Source of the DNA: WHSO01 sp050485485
GTDB taxonomy: Bacteria; Pseudomonadota; Alphaproteobacteria; SMXQ01
DNA: 8,440 bases
Reading direction: 5' to 3'
Assembly (NCBI GenBank): GCA_050485485.1
Contig: JBJHBM010000068.1
Coordinates: 1 to 8,440, forward strand
In this document: positions 1 through 5,518 of the stretch, in pieces
How positions within the stretch are numbered: position 1 is the stretch's first letter
Layout: each line of letters begins with the position of its first letter
Position numbers and translations under genes: made by a program
The notes under the pieces: generated by a model
What the model saw: only the letters and a program-made list of their open reading frames with translations
Told to the model about the DNA's origin: nothing
Databases searched by the model: none

Positions 1-727
1 CGCCGAAGCCGGCGATGCCGGCCACGTTCTCGGTGCCCGCGCGCAGGCCCCGCTCCTGCCCGCCGCCCGCCACCAGCGGCGCGAGCGCGGGCCCGCCCGC
101 ACGCACTACCAGGGCGCCGATCCCCTTGGGCCCGCCGAGCTTGTGGGCCGACAGGCTCATCAGGTCGCACCCGAGGGAGTCGAAGTCGAGCGCGAGGCGG
201 CCCGCCGCCTGCACCGCGTCCACGTGGACCAGGGCGCCGGCCGCGCGCGCGCGCCGCACCACCTCGGCCGCGGGCTGGATCACGCCGGTCTCGTTGTTGG
301 CGAGCATCACGGAAACCAGGGTGCGGCCCTCGACCCGCCGGTCGGCGAGGATCGCCTCGAGCGCGGCGAGGTCGACCACGCCGTCCCCGTCCACCGGGAT
401 CAGCGCGAAGCGCCCCGGCCGCTCCGCCGCCGGGCGCAGCACCGAGGCGTGCTCCACCGCGGAAACCGCCACGCGCGCGGGCCGCGGCCCGGCCAGCGCG
501 AGGTTGTTGGCCTCCGAGCCCGAGCCCGTGAACACCACGTTGGCCGCATCGGTGCCCGCGAGCGCCGCCACCCGGCGCCGCGCATCCTCCACCACGGCGC
601 GCGCGGCGCGCCCCTCGGCATGCACCGAGGAGGGATTGCCGGGCAGCGCCAGGGCCTCGGCGACCGCCGCGCGGACCTCGGGGCGCGCCGGCGCGGTCGC
701 GTTGTAATCGAGATAATGACGCGTCAT
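1..727 (-). CDS. Cysteine desulfurase (class V aminotransferase, NifS/IscS family), 3' end missing
   Basis: PLP enzyme that removes sulfur from L-cysteine as an enzyme-bound persulfide, giving alanine, and supplies sulfur for Fe-S cluster assembly in the cytoplasm. I translated it by hand from the ATG at 727; 242 residues are visible before the window edge. Landmarks in family order: YLDYNATAP at 5-13; VEHASV at 91-96 with the PLP-stacking His93; NNETGVIQP at 144-152; HVDAVQ at 168-173 with Asp170 and Gln173 contacting the cofactor; SAHKLGGPKGIG at 193-204 with Lys196 as the Schiff-base lysine; GGGQERGLRAGTEN at 221-234. The catalytic cysteine loop and C-terminal domain would lie left of base 1, so group I (IscS/NifS) versus another subgroup cannot be settled; the motifs favour the IscS/NifS side over SufS. 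It follows iscR by 28 nt and is the third visible gene of the cysE-iscR operon. Its ribosome site is weak (GGGA about 10 nt upstream). Family call is secure; exact symbol is not. Confidence 0.95.
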   Translation of the reverse strand, partial: MTRHYLDYNATAPARPEVRAAVAEALALPGNPSSVHAEGRAARAVVEDARRRVAALAGTDAANVVFTGSGSEANNLALAGPRPARVAVSAVEHASVLRPAAERPGRFALIPVDGDGVVDLAALEAILADRRVEGRTLVSVMLANNETGVIQPAAEVVRRARAAGALVHVDAVQAAGRLALDFDSLGCDLMSLSAHKLGGPKGIGALVVRAGGPALAPLVAGGGQERGLRAGTENVAGIAGFG

Positions 728-755
728 AACTGGCTATTCCCGGCGCCCGCGCCGC

Positions 756-1217
756 CTACTGGGCGGCGGAGACCGCCTTGCGGTAGATCGCCCCGGACAT
801 TCCGAGCACCTGCTGGCTGGCGACGTCGGCGAGCGACACCGCGCTCAGGAACAGGTGGATGTGGTTGGACAGTTCCTCCCACAGGTCATGGGTCATGCAG
901 CGGCCCTTGAAGCCCTGGCAGCTCACCGGCGAGCCCGGCGTGCAGCGGGTCGCCCGGATCGGCTCGTCCACGGCGAGGATGATGTCGGAGATGCGCACCA
1001 TCTCGGCCGGACGCGACAGCAGGTAGCCGCCCCCCGGCCCGCGCACCGAGCGCACCAGCCCGCCCTTGCGCAGCCGCGCAAACAGCTGTTCCAGGTAGGA
1101 CAGCGAGATTTCCTGGCGCTCCGCGATCTCGGCCAGCGACAGCGGCTTTTCGCCGCCGTGGCAGGCGAGGTCGGCCATCGCCATCACGGCGTAGCGCCCT
1201 TTGGTGGTCAGCTTCAT
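756..1217 (-). CDS. iscR: Rrf2-family Fe-S cluster transcriptional regulator IscR
   Basis: DNA-binding repressor/activator that senses cellular Fe-S status by carrying a [2Fe-2S] cluster. The 153-residue product opens with the winged-helix domain of the family (MKLTTKGRYAV at 1-11, SLSYLEQLFARLRKGGLV at 38-55, SVRGPGGGYLLSRP at 57-70), very close to E. coli IscR. Cluster ligands are visible as Cys92, Cys100, Cys107 and His110 in the RCTPGSPVSC...GRCMTHDLW segment. E. coli IscR has the same three Cys and one His, but spaced C-x5-C-x5-C-x2-H; here it is C-x7-C-x6-C-x2-H. All four ligands are kept, which argues for IscR rather than RirA or NsrR. The protein is slightly shorter than the 162 residues of E. 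coli IscR and lacks the variable tail. The start is supported by GGAG 8 nt upstream. It sits 28 nt after cysE and 28 nt before the desulfurase, so the three are probably one transcript. Confidence 0.95.
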   Translation of the reverse strand: MKLTTKGRYAVMAMADLACHGGEKPLSLAEIAERQEISLSYLEQLFARLRKGGLVRSVRGPGGGYLLSRPAEMVRISDIILAVDEPIRATRCTPGSPVSCQGFKGRCMTHDLWEELSNHIHLFLSAVSLADVASQQVLGMSGAIYRKAVSAAQ

Positions 1218-1245
1218 GGCTCCGTCTCCGCTCAGAACCGCCCGC

Positions 1246-1980
1246 TCAACTCTTGGCCGCGCGGGCCGCGGCGGCGCCGGTCCCGGCCGGCTCGCGGGCC
1301 CGTTCCGTCTCGTCGAGCCGCGCCTCCAGCTCGCGCACCCGCGCCTGCAGCGCGGTCACCTGGTCGCACAGCCCGTCGATCGCCTTGGACACCGGGTCGG
1401 GCATGTCGCCCTGGGTGCCGTAGGCGCAGAACTCCATCGGCACCTCGTTGGCGGCGACCTTGGGCTTGGGCTGCACCGGGCGGGCCGGGATGCCGACCAT
1501 CGTCACGTCGGGCGGCACGTCCTTGACCACCACCGCGTTGGCGCCGATGCGCGCCCGTGCGCCGATCGTGAGCGGCCCCAGCACCTGGGCCCCCGCCCCC
1601 ACCACCACGCCGTCGCCGACGGTGGGATGGCGCTTGCCGTCGTTGAGCGAGGTCCCGCCCAGGGTCACACCCTGGTAGAGCGTCACGTCGTCGCCGATTT
1701 CGGCGGTCTCGCCGATCACCACGCCCATGCCGTGGTCGATGAAGAAGCGCCGCCCGATGGTCGCCCCCGGATGGATCTCGATGCCGGTCAGCCAGCGCGC
1801 CAGATGCGACAGGAACCGGGCCACGAACCGCCATCTCCAGCGCCACAGCCGGTTCGACAGCCGGTAGAACAGCAGGGCATGGAAACCGGGGTAGCTGAAC
1901 ACCACATCCCAACGGCTCTTGGCCGCCGGATCGCGTGCCATGACGGAATCGATGTCTTCGACGAGGTTCTTGAAAAGCAT
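1246..1980 (-). CDS. cysE: Serine O-acetyltransferase
   Basis: Transfers acetyl from acetyl-CoA to L-serine, giving O-acetylserine, the carbon skeleton for cysteine synthesis. The 244-residue product has a short helical N-terminal region (1-65), then a left-handed beta-helix of hexapeptide repeats from about 66 to 165 (IEIHPGATIG, VVIGETAEIGDDVTLYQG, VVVGAGAQVLG, ARIGANAVVVKDVP). Active-site signatures of the family are present: IDHGMG with Asp82/His83, VTLGGT at 105-110, and KRHPTVGDGV with His118. The tail (about 195-230, VSKAIDGLCDQVTALQARVRELEARLDETE) looks like a short coiled coil, followed by Ala/Gly-rich residues. The C-terminus is AAKS, without the terminal isoleucine by which E. coli CysE docks into CysK. 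An in-frame TAG lies 9 nt before the ATG, so translation cannot start further upstream at a normal codon; the ribosome site is poor. First gene of the operon with iscR and a cysteine desulfurase. Confidence 0.95.
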   Translation of the reverse strand: MLFKNLVEDIDSVMARDPAAKSRWDVVFSYPGFHALLFYRLSNRLWRWRWRFVARFLSHLARWLTGIEIHPGATIGRRFFIDHGMGVVIGETAEIGDDVTLYQGVTLGGTSLNDGKRHPTVGDGVVVGAGAQVLGPLTIGARARIGANAVVVKDVPPDVTMVGIPARPVQPKPKVAANEVPMEFCAYGTQGDMPDPVSKAIDGLCDQVTALQARVRELEARLDETERAREPAGTGAAAARAAKS

Positions 1981-2079
1981 GGTTGTCTATGTGCTATGGT
2001 GCGCCGGCCCGCGACCGGGGCACGACGCCGCGACGCGGTACCGTGGTGCTTCCCGAGCCAGGCCGGATTCGGCACCTTC

Positions 2080-2104
2080 ATAACCAAGAATATCTATCAG
2101 GTAT
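2080..2104 (-). promoter_or_regulatory. Candidate IscR type 1 binding site upstream of cysE-iscR
   Basis: A 25-bp imperfect palindrome in an AT-rich patch of otherwise very GC-rich DNA. Read on the minus strand it begins ATACCTGAT and ends TTGGTTAT around an AGATATTC centre. Compared by hand with the E. coli IscR type 1 consensus (half-site ATASYYGACT, centre RWWWY, mirror half AGTCRRSTAT) it agrees at 19 of 25 positions, including both outer ATA/TAT ends and the whole centre. The six disagreements include four of the inner ACT/AGT positions. It lies upstream of an operon that contains iscR itself and overlaps the predicted -10 of its promoter, the position expected for autorepression. The consensus is from enterobacteria; whether this alphaproteobacterial IscR uses it is inference. 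Confidence 0.45.
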
Positions 2105-2118
2105 TGGATCGCAGTCAA
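2089..2118 (-). promoter_or_regulatory. Putative promoter of the cysE-iscR-desulfurase operon
   Basis: On the minus strand a good -35 hexamer TTGACT (2118-2113) is followed after 18 nt by GATATT (2094-2089), 4 of 6 to the -10 consensus. A 16-nt spacer to TAGATA is the alternative. Transcription would begin near 2082, giving a cysE leader of about 100 nt. The -10 falls inside the putative IscR site. No other convincing minus-strand -35/-10 pair was seen between cysE and the hydrolase gene. Confidence 0.45.
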
Positions 2119-2144
2119 AGGGTTTGCCTGCAGTTAAAAACCCT
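2119..2144. promoter_or_regulatory. Inverted repeat AGGGTTT-N12-AAACCCT in the divergent control region
   Basis: A perfect 7-bp inverted repeat (AGGGTTT at 2119-2125, AAACCCT at 2138-2144) with a 12-nt spacer that itself contains CTGCAG. It overlaps a weak plus-strand promoter-like pair, TTGCCT (2124-2129), 17 nt, then TTTCTA (2147-2152), which could serve the hydrolase gene. A smaller repeat, CCCTA (2141-2145) with TAGGG (2153-2157), overlaps its right arm. It could be an operator for an unknown regulator; no family assignment is possible. The remaining 1981-2079 part of the intergenic region holds the cysE leader and nothing else I can support. Confidence 0.3.
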
Positions 2145-2183
2145 AGTTTCTATAGGGCGGGATGGCGGAATCCCGCAGGATGC

Positions 2184-2190
2184 AAGGTGA
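2184..2190 (+). promoter_or_regulatory. Ribosome binding site that decides the hydrolase start
   Basis: AAGGTGA ends just before two adjacent ATG codons at 2192 and 2195. AAGG is 7 nt from the ATG at 2195 and only 4 nt from the one at 2192. The protein from 2195 begins MPEIIFNGPEGRLEG, the usual beginning for this hydrolase group. The longer reading from 2162 would add 11 residues with no ribosome site and none of the family's features. Confidence 0.65.
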
Positions 2191-2194
2191 CATG

Positions 2195-2860
2195 ATGCCC
2201 GAGATCATTTTCAACGGCCCCGAGGGGCGCCTCGAGGGGCGGTACTATCACAGCAAGACGGAGAACGCCCCGGTCGTGCTGCTGCTGCACCCCCACCCCC
2301 AGGGCGGCGGCACCATGAACAACAAGGTCGTGTACAACCTTTACAACACCTTCACCCAGCGCGGCTTTTCGGCGCTGCGGTTCAATTTCCGCGGGGTCGG
2401 GCGCTCCCAGGGCCGGTTCGACAACGGCCAGGGGGAGCTTGCCGACGCCGCCGCCGCGCTCGACTGGGCGCAGGCCCACAATGCCGACGCCACGGCGTGC
2501 TGGATCGCCGGGTTCTCGTTCGGCGCCTGGATCGGCATGCAGCTCCTGATGCGCCGGCCCGAGATCGACGGCTTCATCTCGGTGGCGCCGCCCGCCAACC
2601 TCTACGATTTCTCGTTCCTGGCGCCGTGCCCCGCCTCGGGCCTGATCGCCCACGGCGACGGCGACGACCTGGTGCCGGCCGATTCGGTCAAGGCGCTGGC
2701 CACCAAGCTCTCGGCCCAGCGCGACATCACCGTGAAATACGTCAACGTGGCGGGCGCCAACCACTTCTTCCAGGGCAAACTCGAGGAGCTGTCGACGGTG
2801 GTGGGCGACTACCTCGATGCCGCCCTCAAGCCCACCGAGGAAGTCCGCAAGGCGAGCTAG
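2195..2860 (+). CDS. Alpha/beta hydrolase of unknown substrate (COG2945-like)
   Basis: Small serine hydrolase of 221 residues, probably cytoplasmic: no signal peptide or membrane segment is visible. The fold is clear. LLLHPHPQGGGTMNNKVV at 29-46 supplies the oxyanion-side HPHP and GGTMNNK motifs typical of this group. RFNFRGVGRSQG follows at 62-73. The nucleophile elbow is GFSFG (106-110) with Ser108. The acid is probably Asp157 in HGDGDDLVP, and the catalytic base His190 in GANHFF. The full triad is therefore intact. The substrate is not known; homologues are usually annotated only as alpha/beta hydrolases. The gene is divergent from cysE-iscR across a 214-bp control region and convergent with anmK, 26 bp away. 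Sharing a control region with an Fe-S operon hints at co-regulation, but that is inference. Confidence 0.9.
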   Translation: MPEIIFNGPEGRLEGRYYHSKTENAPVVLLLHPHPQGGGTMNNKVVYNLYNTFTQRGFSALRFNFRGVGRSQGRFDNGQGELADAAAALDWAQAHNADATACWIAGFSFGAWIGMQLLMRRPEIDGFISVAPPANLYDFSFLAPCPASGLIAHGDGDDLVPADSVKALATKLSAQRDITVKYVNVAGANHFFQGKLEELSTVVGDYLDAALKPTEEVRKAS

Positions 2861-2878
2861 CCGCCGTCCTCCCCCCGT

Positions 2879-2896
2879 CCGGCCGCTCACGGCCGG
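2879..2896. terminator. GC-rich hairpin between convergent hydrolase and anmK genes
   Basis: Perfect 7-bp stem CCGGCCG (2879-2885) / CGGCCGG (2890-2896) with a four-base loop CTCA. The loop and right arm include the last bases of anmK, among them its stop codon. It could terminate transcription from both sides, but neither strand has a run of T after it, so it is not a classic intrinsic terminator. Confidence 0.35.
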
Positions 2897-4065
2897 TAGA
2901 GGCGCCCGCCGGTGACGCCCGCGCGGGCGCCGGTCGTTCCGGGAAGGCTCAGGGGCAGGCCACGCAGGCTGCGCACCGCGAGATAGGCGAAGGCCTCCGC
3001 CTCCAGCGCGTCGCCGTTCCAGTCCACGTCCTCCACCGGCGTCACCGGCGCGCCCACCGCCTCGGCCAGCGCCGCCATCAGCACCGGGTTCATGCGCCCG
3101 CCGCCGGTCGCGAGCCACAGCTTCGGCAGCGCCGGGAAGTGGCGCGCGCCGAGCGCCACCGCGCGCGCCGTGAAGGCGACGAGCGTCGCCGCGCCATCCT
3201 CGGGAGAGAGGGCTTCGGGAGAGAGGCCCTCGGGCGAGAGCTCCGCGAGGCCGGCCGCGAACGCCTGGCGGTCGAGCGACTTGGGCGGGCGGCGCGCGAA
3301 ATAGGGATGCGCCAGCAGCCGCGCGAGCACGGCCTCGTCCGCGCGCCCGCCGGCCGCGAGCCGCCCGTCCACGTCGCACGGCACGCCGGTGTGGCGCAGC
3401 GCCCAGTCGTCGAGCAGCGCGCCGCCCGGGCCGGTGTCGAAGGCCAGCACGCGCGCCTCGAGCGGCGTTTCCGCTGCGCCCGCCGCACCCCCCGGCCCGA
3501 TCCAGGTGACGTTGGCGACGCCCCCGATGTTGAGCACCGCGAGCGGCAGGTCGAGCCCGGCCGCCTCGGCACGGGCGACGTGGTAGAGCGGCGCGAACGG
3601 CGCCCCCTCGCCCCCGGCCGCCATGTCGGCCGAACGGAAGTCGTTGACCACAGGCACGCCCGCGAGCCGCGCCAGCAGCCGGCCGTCGCCGATCTGGCGG
3701 GTGCGGCCCTCCTCGGGCCGGTGCCACAGGGTATGGCCGTGGAACCCGATCACGGCGATGTCGCGGGGGTTGCCCGGCCAGCGGTGGGCGAGCGCGCCCA
3801 CGGCGGTCCAGTGGCGCTCGGTGAGCTGGCGCTCGACCTCGGCCACGAAGGCCTCGTCGCCCTCGCCCCGCACGGCGGCGGCGAGCCGGGACCGCATGAC
3901 GTCGTCGTAGGCCAGCGTCAGCGCCGGCCCGACCTCCGAGACGGCCTCGCCGTCGGTCCGCACCAGCGCCACGTCCACCCCGTCCATCGAGGTGCCGCTC
4001 ATCAGCCCCGCCGCCCACACCGGGCGCCCCGGGGCGAGGCCGCCCACGCTCCGGGCCATCGTCAT
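2887..4065 (-). CDS. anmK: Anhydro-N-acetylmuramic acid kinase
   Basis: Phosphorylates and opens 1,6-anhydro-MurNAc, released in cell-wall turnover, to MurNAc-6-phosphate, so that it can be recycled. Cytoplasmic ATP-dependent sugar kinase of the ASKHA fold. With the chosen start the product has 392 residues. Visible motifs: AGLMSGTSMDGVDVAL at 19-34 (ATP phosphate loop), GFHGHTLWHRP at 108-118, NDFRSADMAAGGEGAPFAP at 141-159 containing the likely catalytic Asp147, LNIGGVANVTWIG at 178-190, AFDTGPGGALLDDWA at 208-222, and the nucleotide-binding ATGGGRMNP near 320. A longer reading to 4155 would add 30 unlike residues and reach almost to the divergent tyrS start, so ATG 4065 is preferred (ATG 4059 is possible). 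A threefold LSPE repeat at 276-290 is unusual for the family. The gene is divergent from tyrS; an anmK-tyrS neighbourhood also occurs in E. coli. Confidence 0.95.
   Translation of the reverse strand: MTMARSVGGLAPGRPVWAAGLMSGTSMDGVDVALVRTDGEAVSEVGPALTLAYDDVMRSRLAAAVRGEGDEAFVAEVERQLTERHWTAVGALAHRWPGNPRDIAVIGFHGHTLWHRPEEGRTRQIGDGRLLARLAGVPVVNDFRSADMAAGGEGAPFAPLYHVARAEAAGLDLPLAVLNIGGVANVTWIGPGGAAGAAETPLEARVLAFDTGPGGALLDDWALRHTGVPCDVDGRLAAGGRADEAVLARLLAHPYFARRPPKSLDRQAFAAGLAELSPEGLSPEALSPEDGAATLVAFTARAVALGARHFPALPKLWLATGGGRMNPVLMAALAEAVGAPVTPVEDVDWNGDALEAEAFAYLAVRSLRGLPLSLPGTTGARAGVTGGRLYRP
3196..3240 (-). repeat. Three tandem 15-nt repeats inside anmK
   Basis: Three in-frame 15-nt units encode LSPEG, LSPEA and LSPED, residues 276-290 of AnmK. 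Neighbouring units match at 12 of 15 bases, with mainly third-base changes in the LSPE part. This looks like a slipped-strand or duplication expansion of a surface loop after the PKSLDRQAF segment, old enough to have drifted at the DNA level. Confidence 0.8.
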
Positions 4066-4101
4066 GACCACGCCCCCGTCCGGGGATGCCTTTGCGTTCA
4101 A

Positions 4102-4130
4102 TTGTCCCGTCCTGCCGATCGTGCTAAAGG
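4102..4130 (+). promoter_or_regulatory. Putative tyrS promoter
   Basis: TTGTCC (4102-4107) as -35, a 17-nt spacer, then TAAAGG (4125-4130) as -10 preceded by TG at 4122-4123, an extended -10 arrangement. Start of transcription would be near 4137, leaving a leader of about 33 nt with no strong Shine-Dalgarno sequence. A short inverted repeat (CGCGC at 4132-4136, GCGCG at 4141-4145) lies at the predicted 5' end. No convincing promoter for the divergent anmK was seen in 4066-4169. Confidence 0.4.
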
Positions 4131-4169
4131 ACGCGCCTCGGCGCGCCCCGAACAAGCAGATTCCAAGGC

Positions 4170-5423
4170 ATGGCCACGGTCAAGAGCGAATTCCTCCACA
4201 CCATGATCTCGCGCGGGTTCCTGCACCAGTGCACGGACCTGGACGGGCTGGACGCGCGCATGGCGAAGGAGGCCGTCACCGCCTACAACGGCTTCGACGC
4301 CACCGCCGATTCGCTCCACATCGGCCACCTGGTGCCGATTATGATGCTGCGCTGGCTGCAGCGCACCGGCCACCGCCCGATCGTGCTGATGGGCGGCGGA
4401 ACCACCCGGGTCGGCGACCCGTCCGGCAAGGACGAGACCCGCAAGCTGCTCGACGACGGCGAGATCGCCCGCAACATCGCCAGCATCCAGCGCACCTTCG
4501 AGCGGTTCGTGACCTTTGGCGACGCACCCGCGGGCGCGCTCCTCGTCAACAACGCCGAATGGCTCGACGAGCTGCGCTACATCCCGTTCCTGCGCGATAT
4601 CGGGCGCCATTTCACGCTCAACCGGATGCTGGCCTTCGACAGCGTGAAGCTCCGGCTCGAACGCGAGCAGCCGCTCACGTTCCTCGAATTCAACTACATG
4701 ATCCTGCAGAGCTACGACTTCGTGGAGCTGGCGCGGCGCCACGGCTGCAGCCTGCAGACCGGCGGCTCGGACCAGTGGGGCAACATCGTGAGCGGCGTGG
4801 ACCTGGGGCGGCGCATCGCGGGCGTGGAGCTCTACGGCCTCACCTGCCCGCTCATCACCACCGCCTCGGGCGCCAAGATGGGCAAGACCGCGGCGGGCGC
4901 GGTGTGGCTCAACGCCGACCGGGTGAGCCCCTACGACTACTGGCAGTTCTGGCGCAACACCGAGGACGCCGACGTGGGCCGCTTCCTCAAGCTGTTCACC
5001 GACCTGCCGCTCGACGAGATCGCGCGGCTGGAAAGCCTCGCGGGCGCCGAGATCAACGAGGCGAAGAAGGTGCTGGCGCTGGAGGCGACGGCCCTCGCCC
5101 ACGGGCGCACGGCGGCCGAGGCCGCCGCCGAGACCGCGCGCCGCACCTTCGAGGAGGGCGCGCTGGGCGAAGAGCTGCCGACCGTGGAGGTCTCCAAGGT
5201 CGAGCTCGCCGCCGGCATCGCCGCGTTCGAGCTGTTCCGGCGCGCCGGGCTCGCCGCCAGCAACTCGGAGGCGCGGCGCCTCATCAAGGGCGGCGGCGCG
5301 CGCGTCAACGACGCGAAGCTCGGCGACGAGGCCGCCCTGATCGGCGCCGACGCGGCCGGCGCCGGCGGCGTCATCAAGCTCTCCGCCGGGCGCAAGCGCC
5401 ACGCCCTGGTGAAGCCGGTCTAG
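4170..5423 (+). CDS. tyrS: Tyrosyl-tRNA synthetase
   Basis: Charges tRNA-Tyr with tyrosine in an ATP-dependent two-step reaction; class Ic synthetase, homodimer in the cytoplasm. The 417 residues match the usual bacterial TyrRS length. The Rossmann catalytic domain carries NGFDATADSLHIGHLVP (40-56) with the HIGH motif at 50-53, GDPSGKDE at 82-89, the tyrosine-pocket segment LQTGGSDQWGN at 195-205, and the second signature as KMGKT at 236-240. KMGKT replaces the textbook KMSKS and is followed by AAGAVWLNAD; this variant is normal for alphaproteobacterial TyrRS and keeps both lysines. SPYDYWQFW follows near 255. An S4 RNA-binding domain occupies about 350-417 (FRRAGLAASNSEARRLIKGGGARVND). Start at 4170 is chosen because the N-terminus MATVKSEFL fits relatives, although AAGG lies only 1 nt from the ATG. 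Divergent from anmK, convergent with the AsmA-like gene. Confidence 0.97.
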   Translation: MATVKSEFLHTMISRGFLHQCTDLDGLDARMAKEAVTAYNGFDATADSLHIGHLVPIMMLRWLQRTGHRPIVLMGGGTTRVGDPSGKDETRKLLDDGEIARNIASIQRTFERFVTFGDAPAGALLVNNAEWLDELRYIPFLRDIGRHFTLNRMLAFDSVKLRLEREQPLTFLEFNYMILQSYDFVELARRHGCSLQTGGSDQWGNIVSGVDLGRRIAGVELYGLTCPLITTASGAKMGKTAAGAVWLNADRVSPYDYWQFWRNTEDADVGRFLKLFTDLPLDEIARLESLAGAEINEAKKVLALEATALAHGRTAAEAAAETARRTFEEGALGEELPTVEVSKVELAAGIAAFELFRRAGLAASNSEARRLIKGGGARVNDAKLGDEAALIGADAAGAGGVIKLSAGRKRHALVKPV

Positions 5424-5455
5424 GGAACGGCCCGAGGACAGGCTTCACGGCGCGG

Positions 5456-5488
5456 GCATCCATGGATGCGCGGATCACGTCCGCGCAT
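5456..5488. repeat. Intergenic palindromic repeat, copy 1 (between tyrS and AsmA-like gene)
   Basis: Hairpin with 9-bp arms ATGCGCGGA (5466-5474) and TCCGCGCAT (5480-5488) around the loop TCACG. Its left arm overlaps a perfect 14-bp palindrome, GCATCCATGGATGC (5456-5469), giving an alternative fold. It begins 42 nt after the tyrS stop. It aligns without gaps to the second hairpin downstream through the following GACGA, and all stem differences are paired changes. It may help end tyrS transcripts; there is no T run, so the call is a repeat element rather than an intrinsic terminator. Confidence 0.65.
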
Positions 5489-5518
5489 GACGAGAATATC
5501 GCAGACCCGACGCCTCCC

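Noticed and set aside
1788..2087. 99-codon minus-strand frame starting in the cysE leader (MVMKVPNPAWLG)
   Set aside because: It overlaps the CysE N-terminus in another frame, has no clear ribosome site, and lies downstream of the predicted promoter only by chance of the long leader. A short regulatory leader peptide is not excluded but nothing supports it.
2150..4018. Very long minus-strand reading frame (622 codons) overlapping both the hydrolase and anmK
   Set aside because: It is a frame-shifted shadow: composition is Arg/Gly/Ala-rich with no domain, and real genes with full motifs occupy other frames of the same DNA. High GC content removes stop codons from shadow frames.
4066..4155. 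Upstream extension of anmK to 4155
   Set aside because: The extra 30 residues do not resemble the family, and the reading would leave only 14 bp before divergent tyrS and cover its likely promoter.
4875..4889. TyrRS second signature KMGKT looks like a damaged KMSKS motif
   Set aside because: The variant keeps both lysines, sits in the right place and is usual for alphaproteobacterial TyrRS, so it is not a sign of inactivation.
4098..5402. 434-codon frame antisense to tyrS
   Set aside because: It mirrors the codon structure of tyrS, has His/Val/Glu-rich low-complexity content and no recognisable domain or ribosome site.
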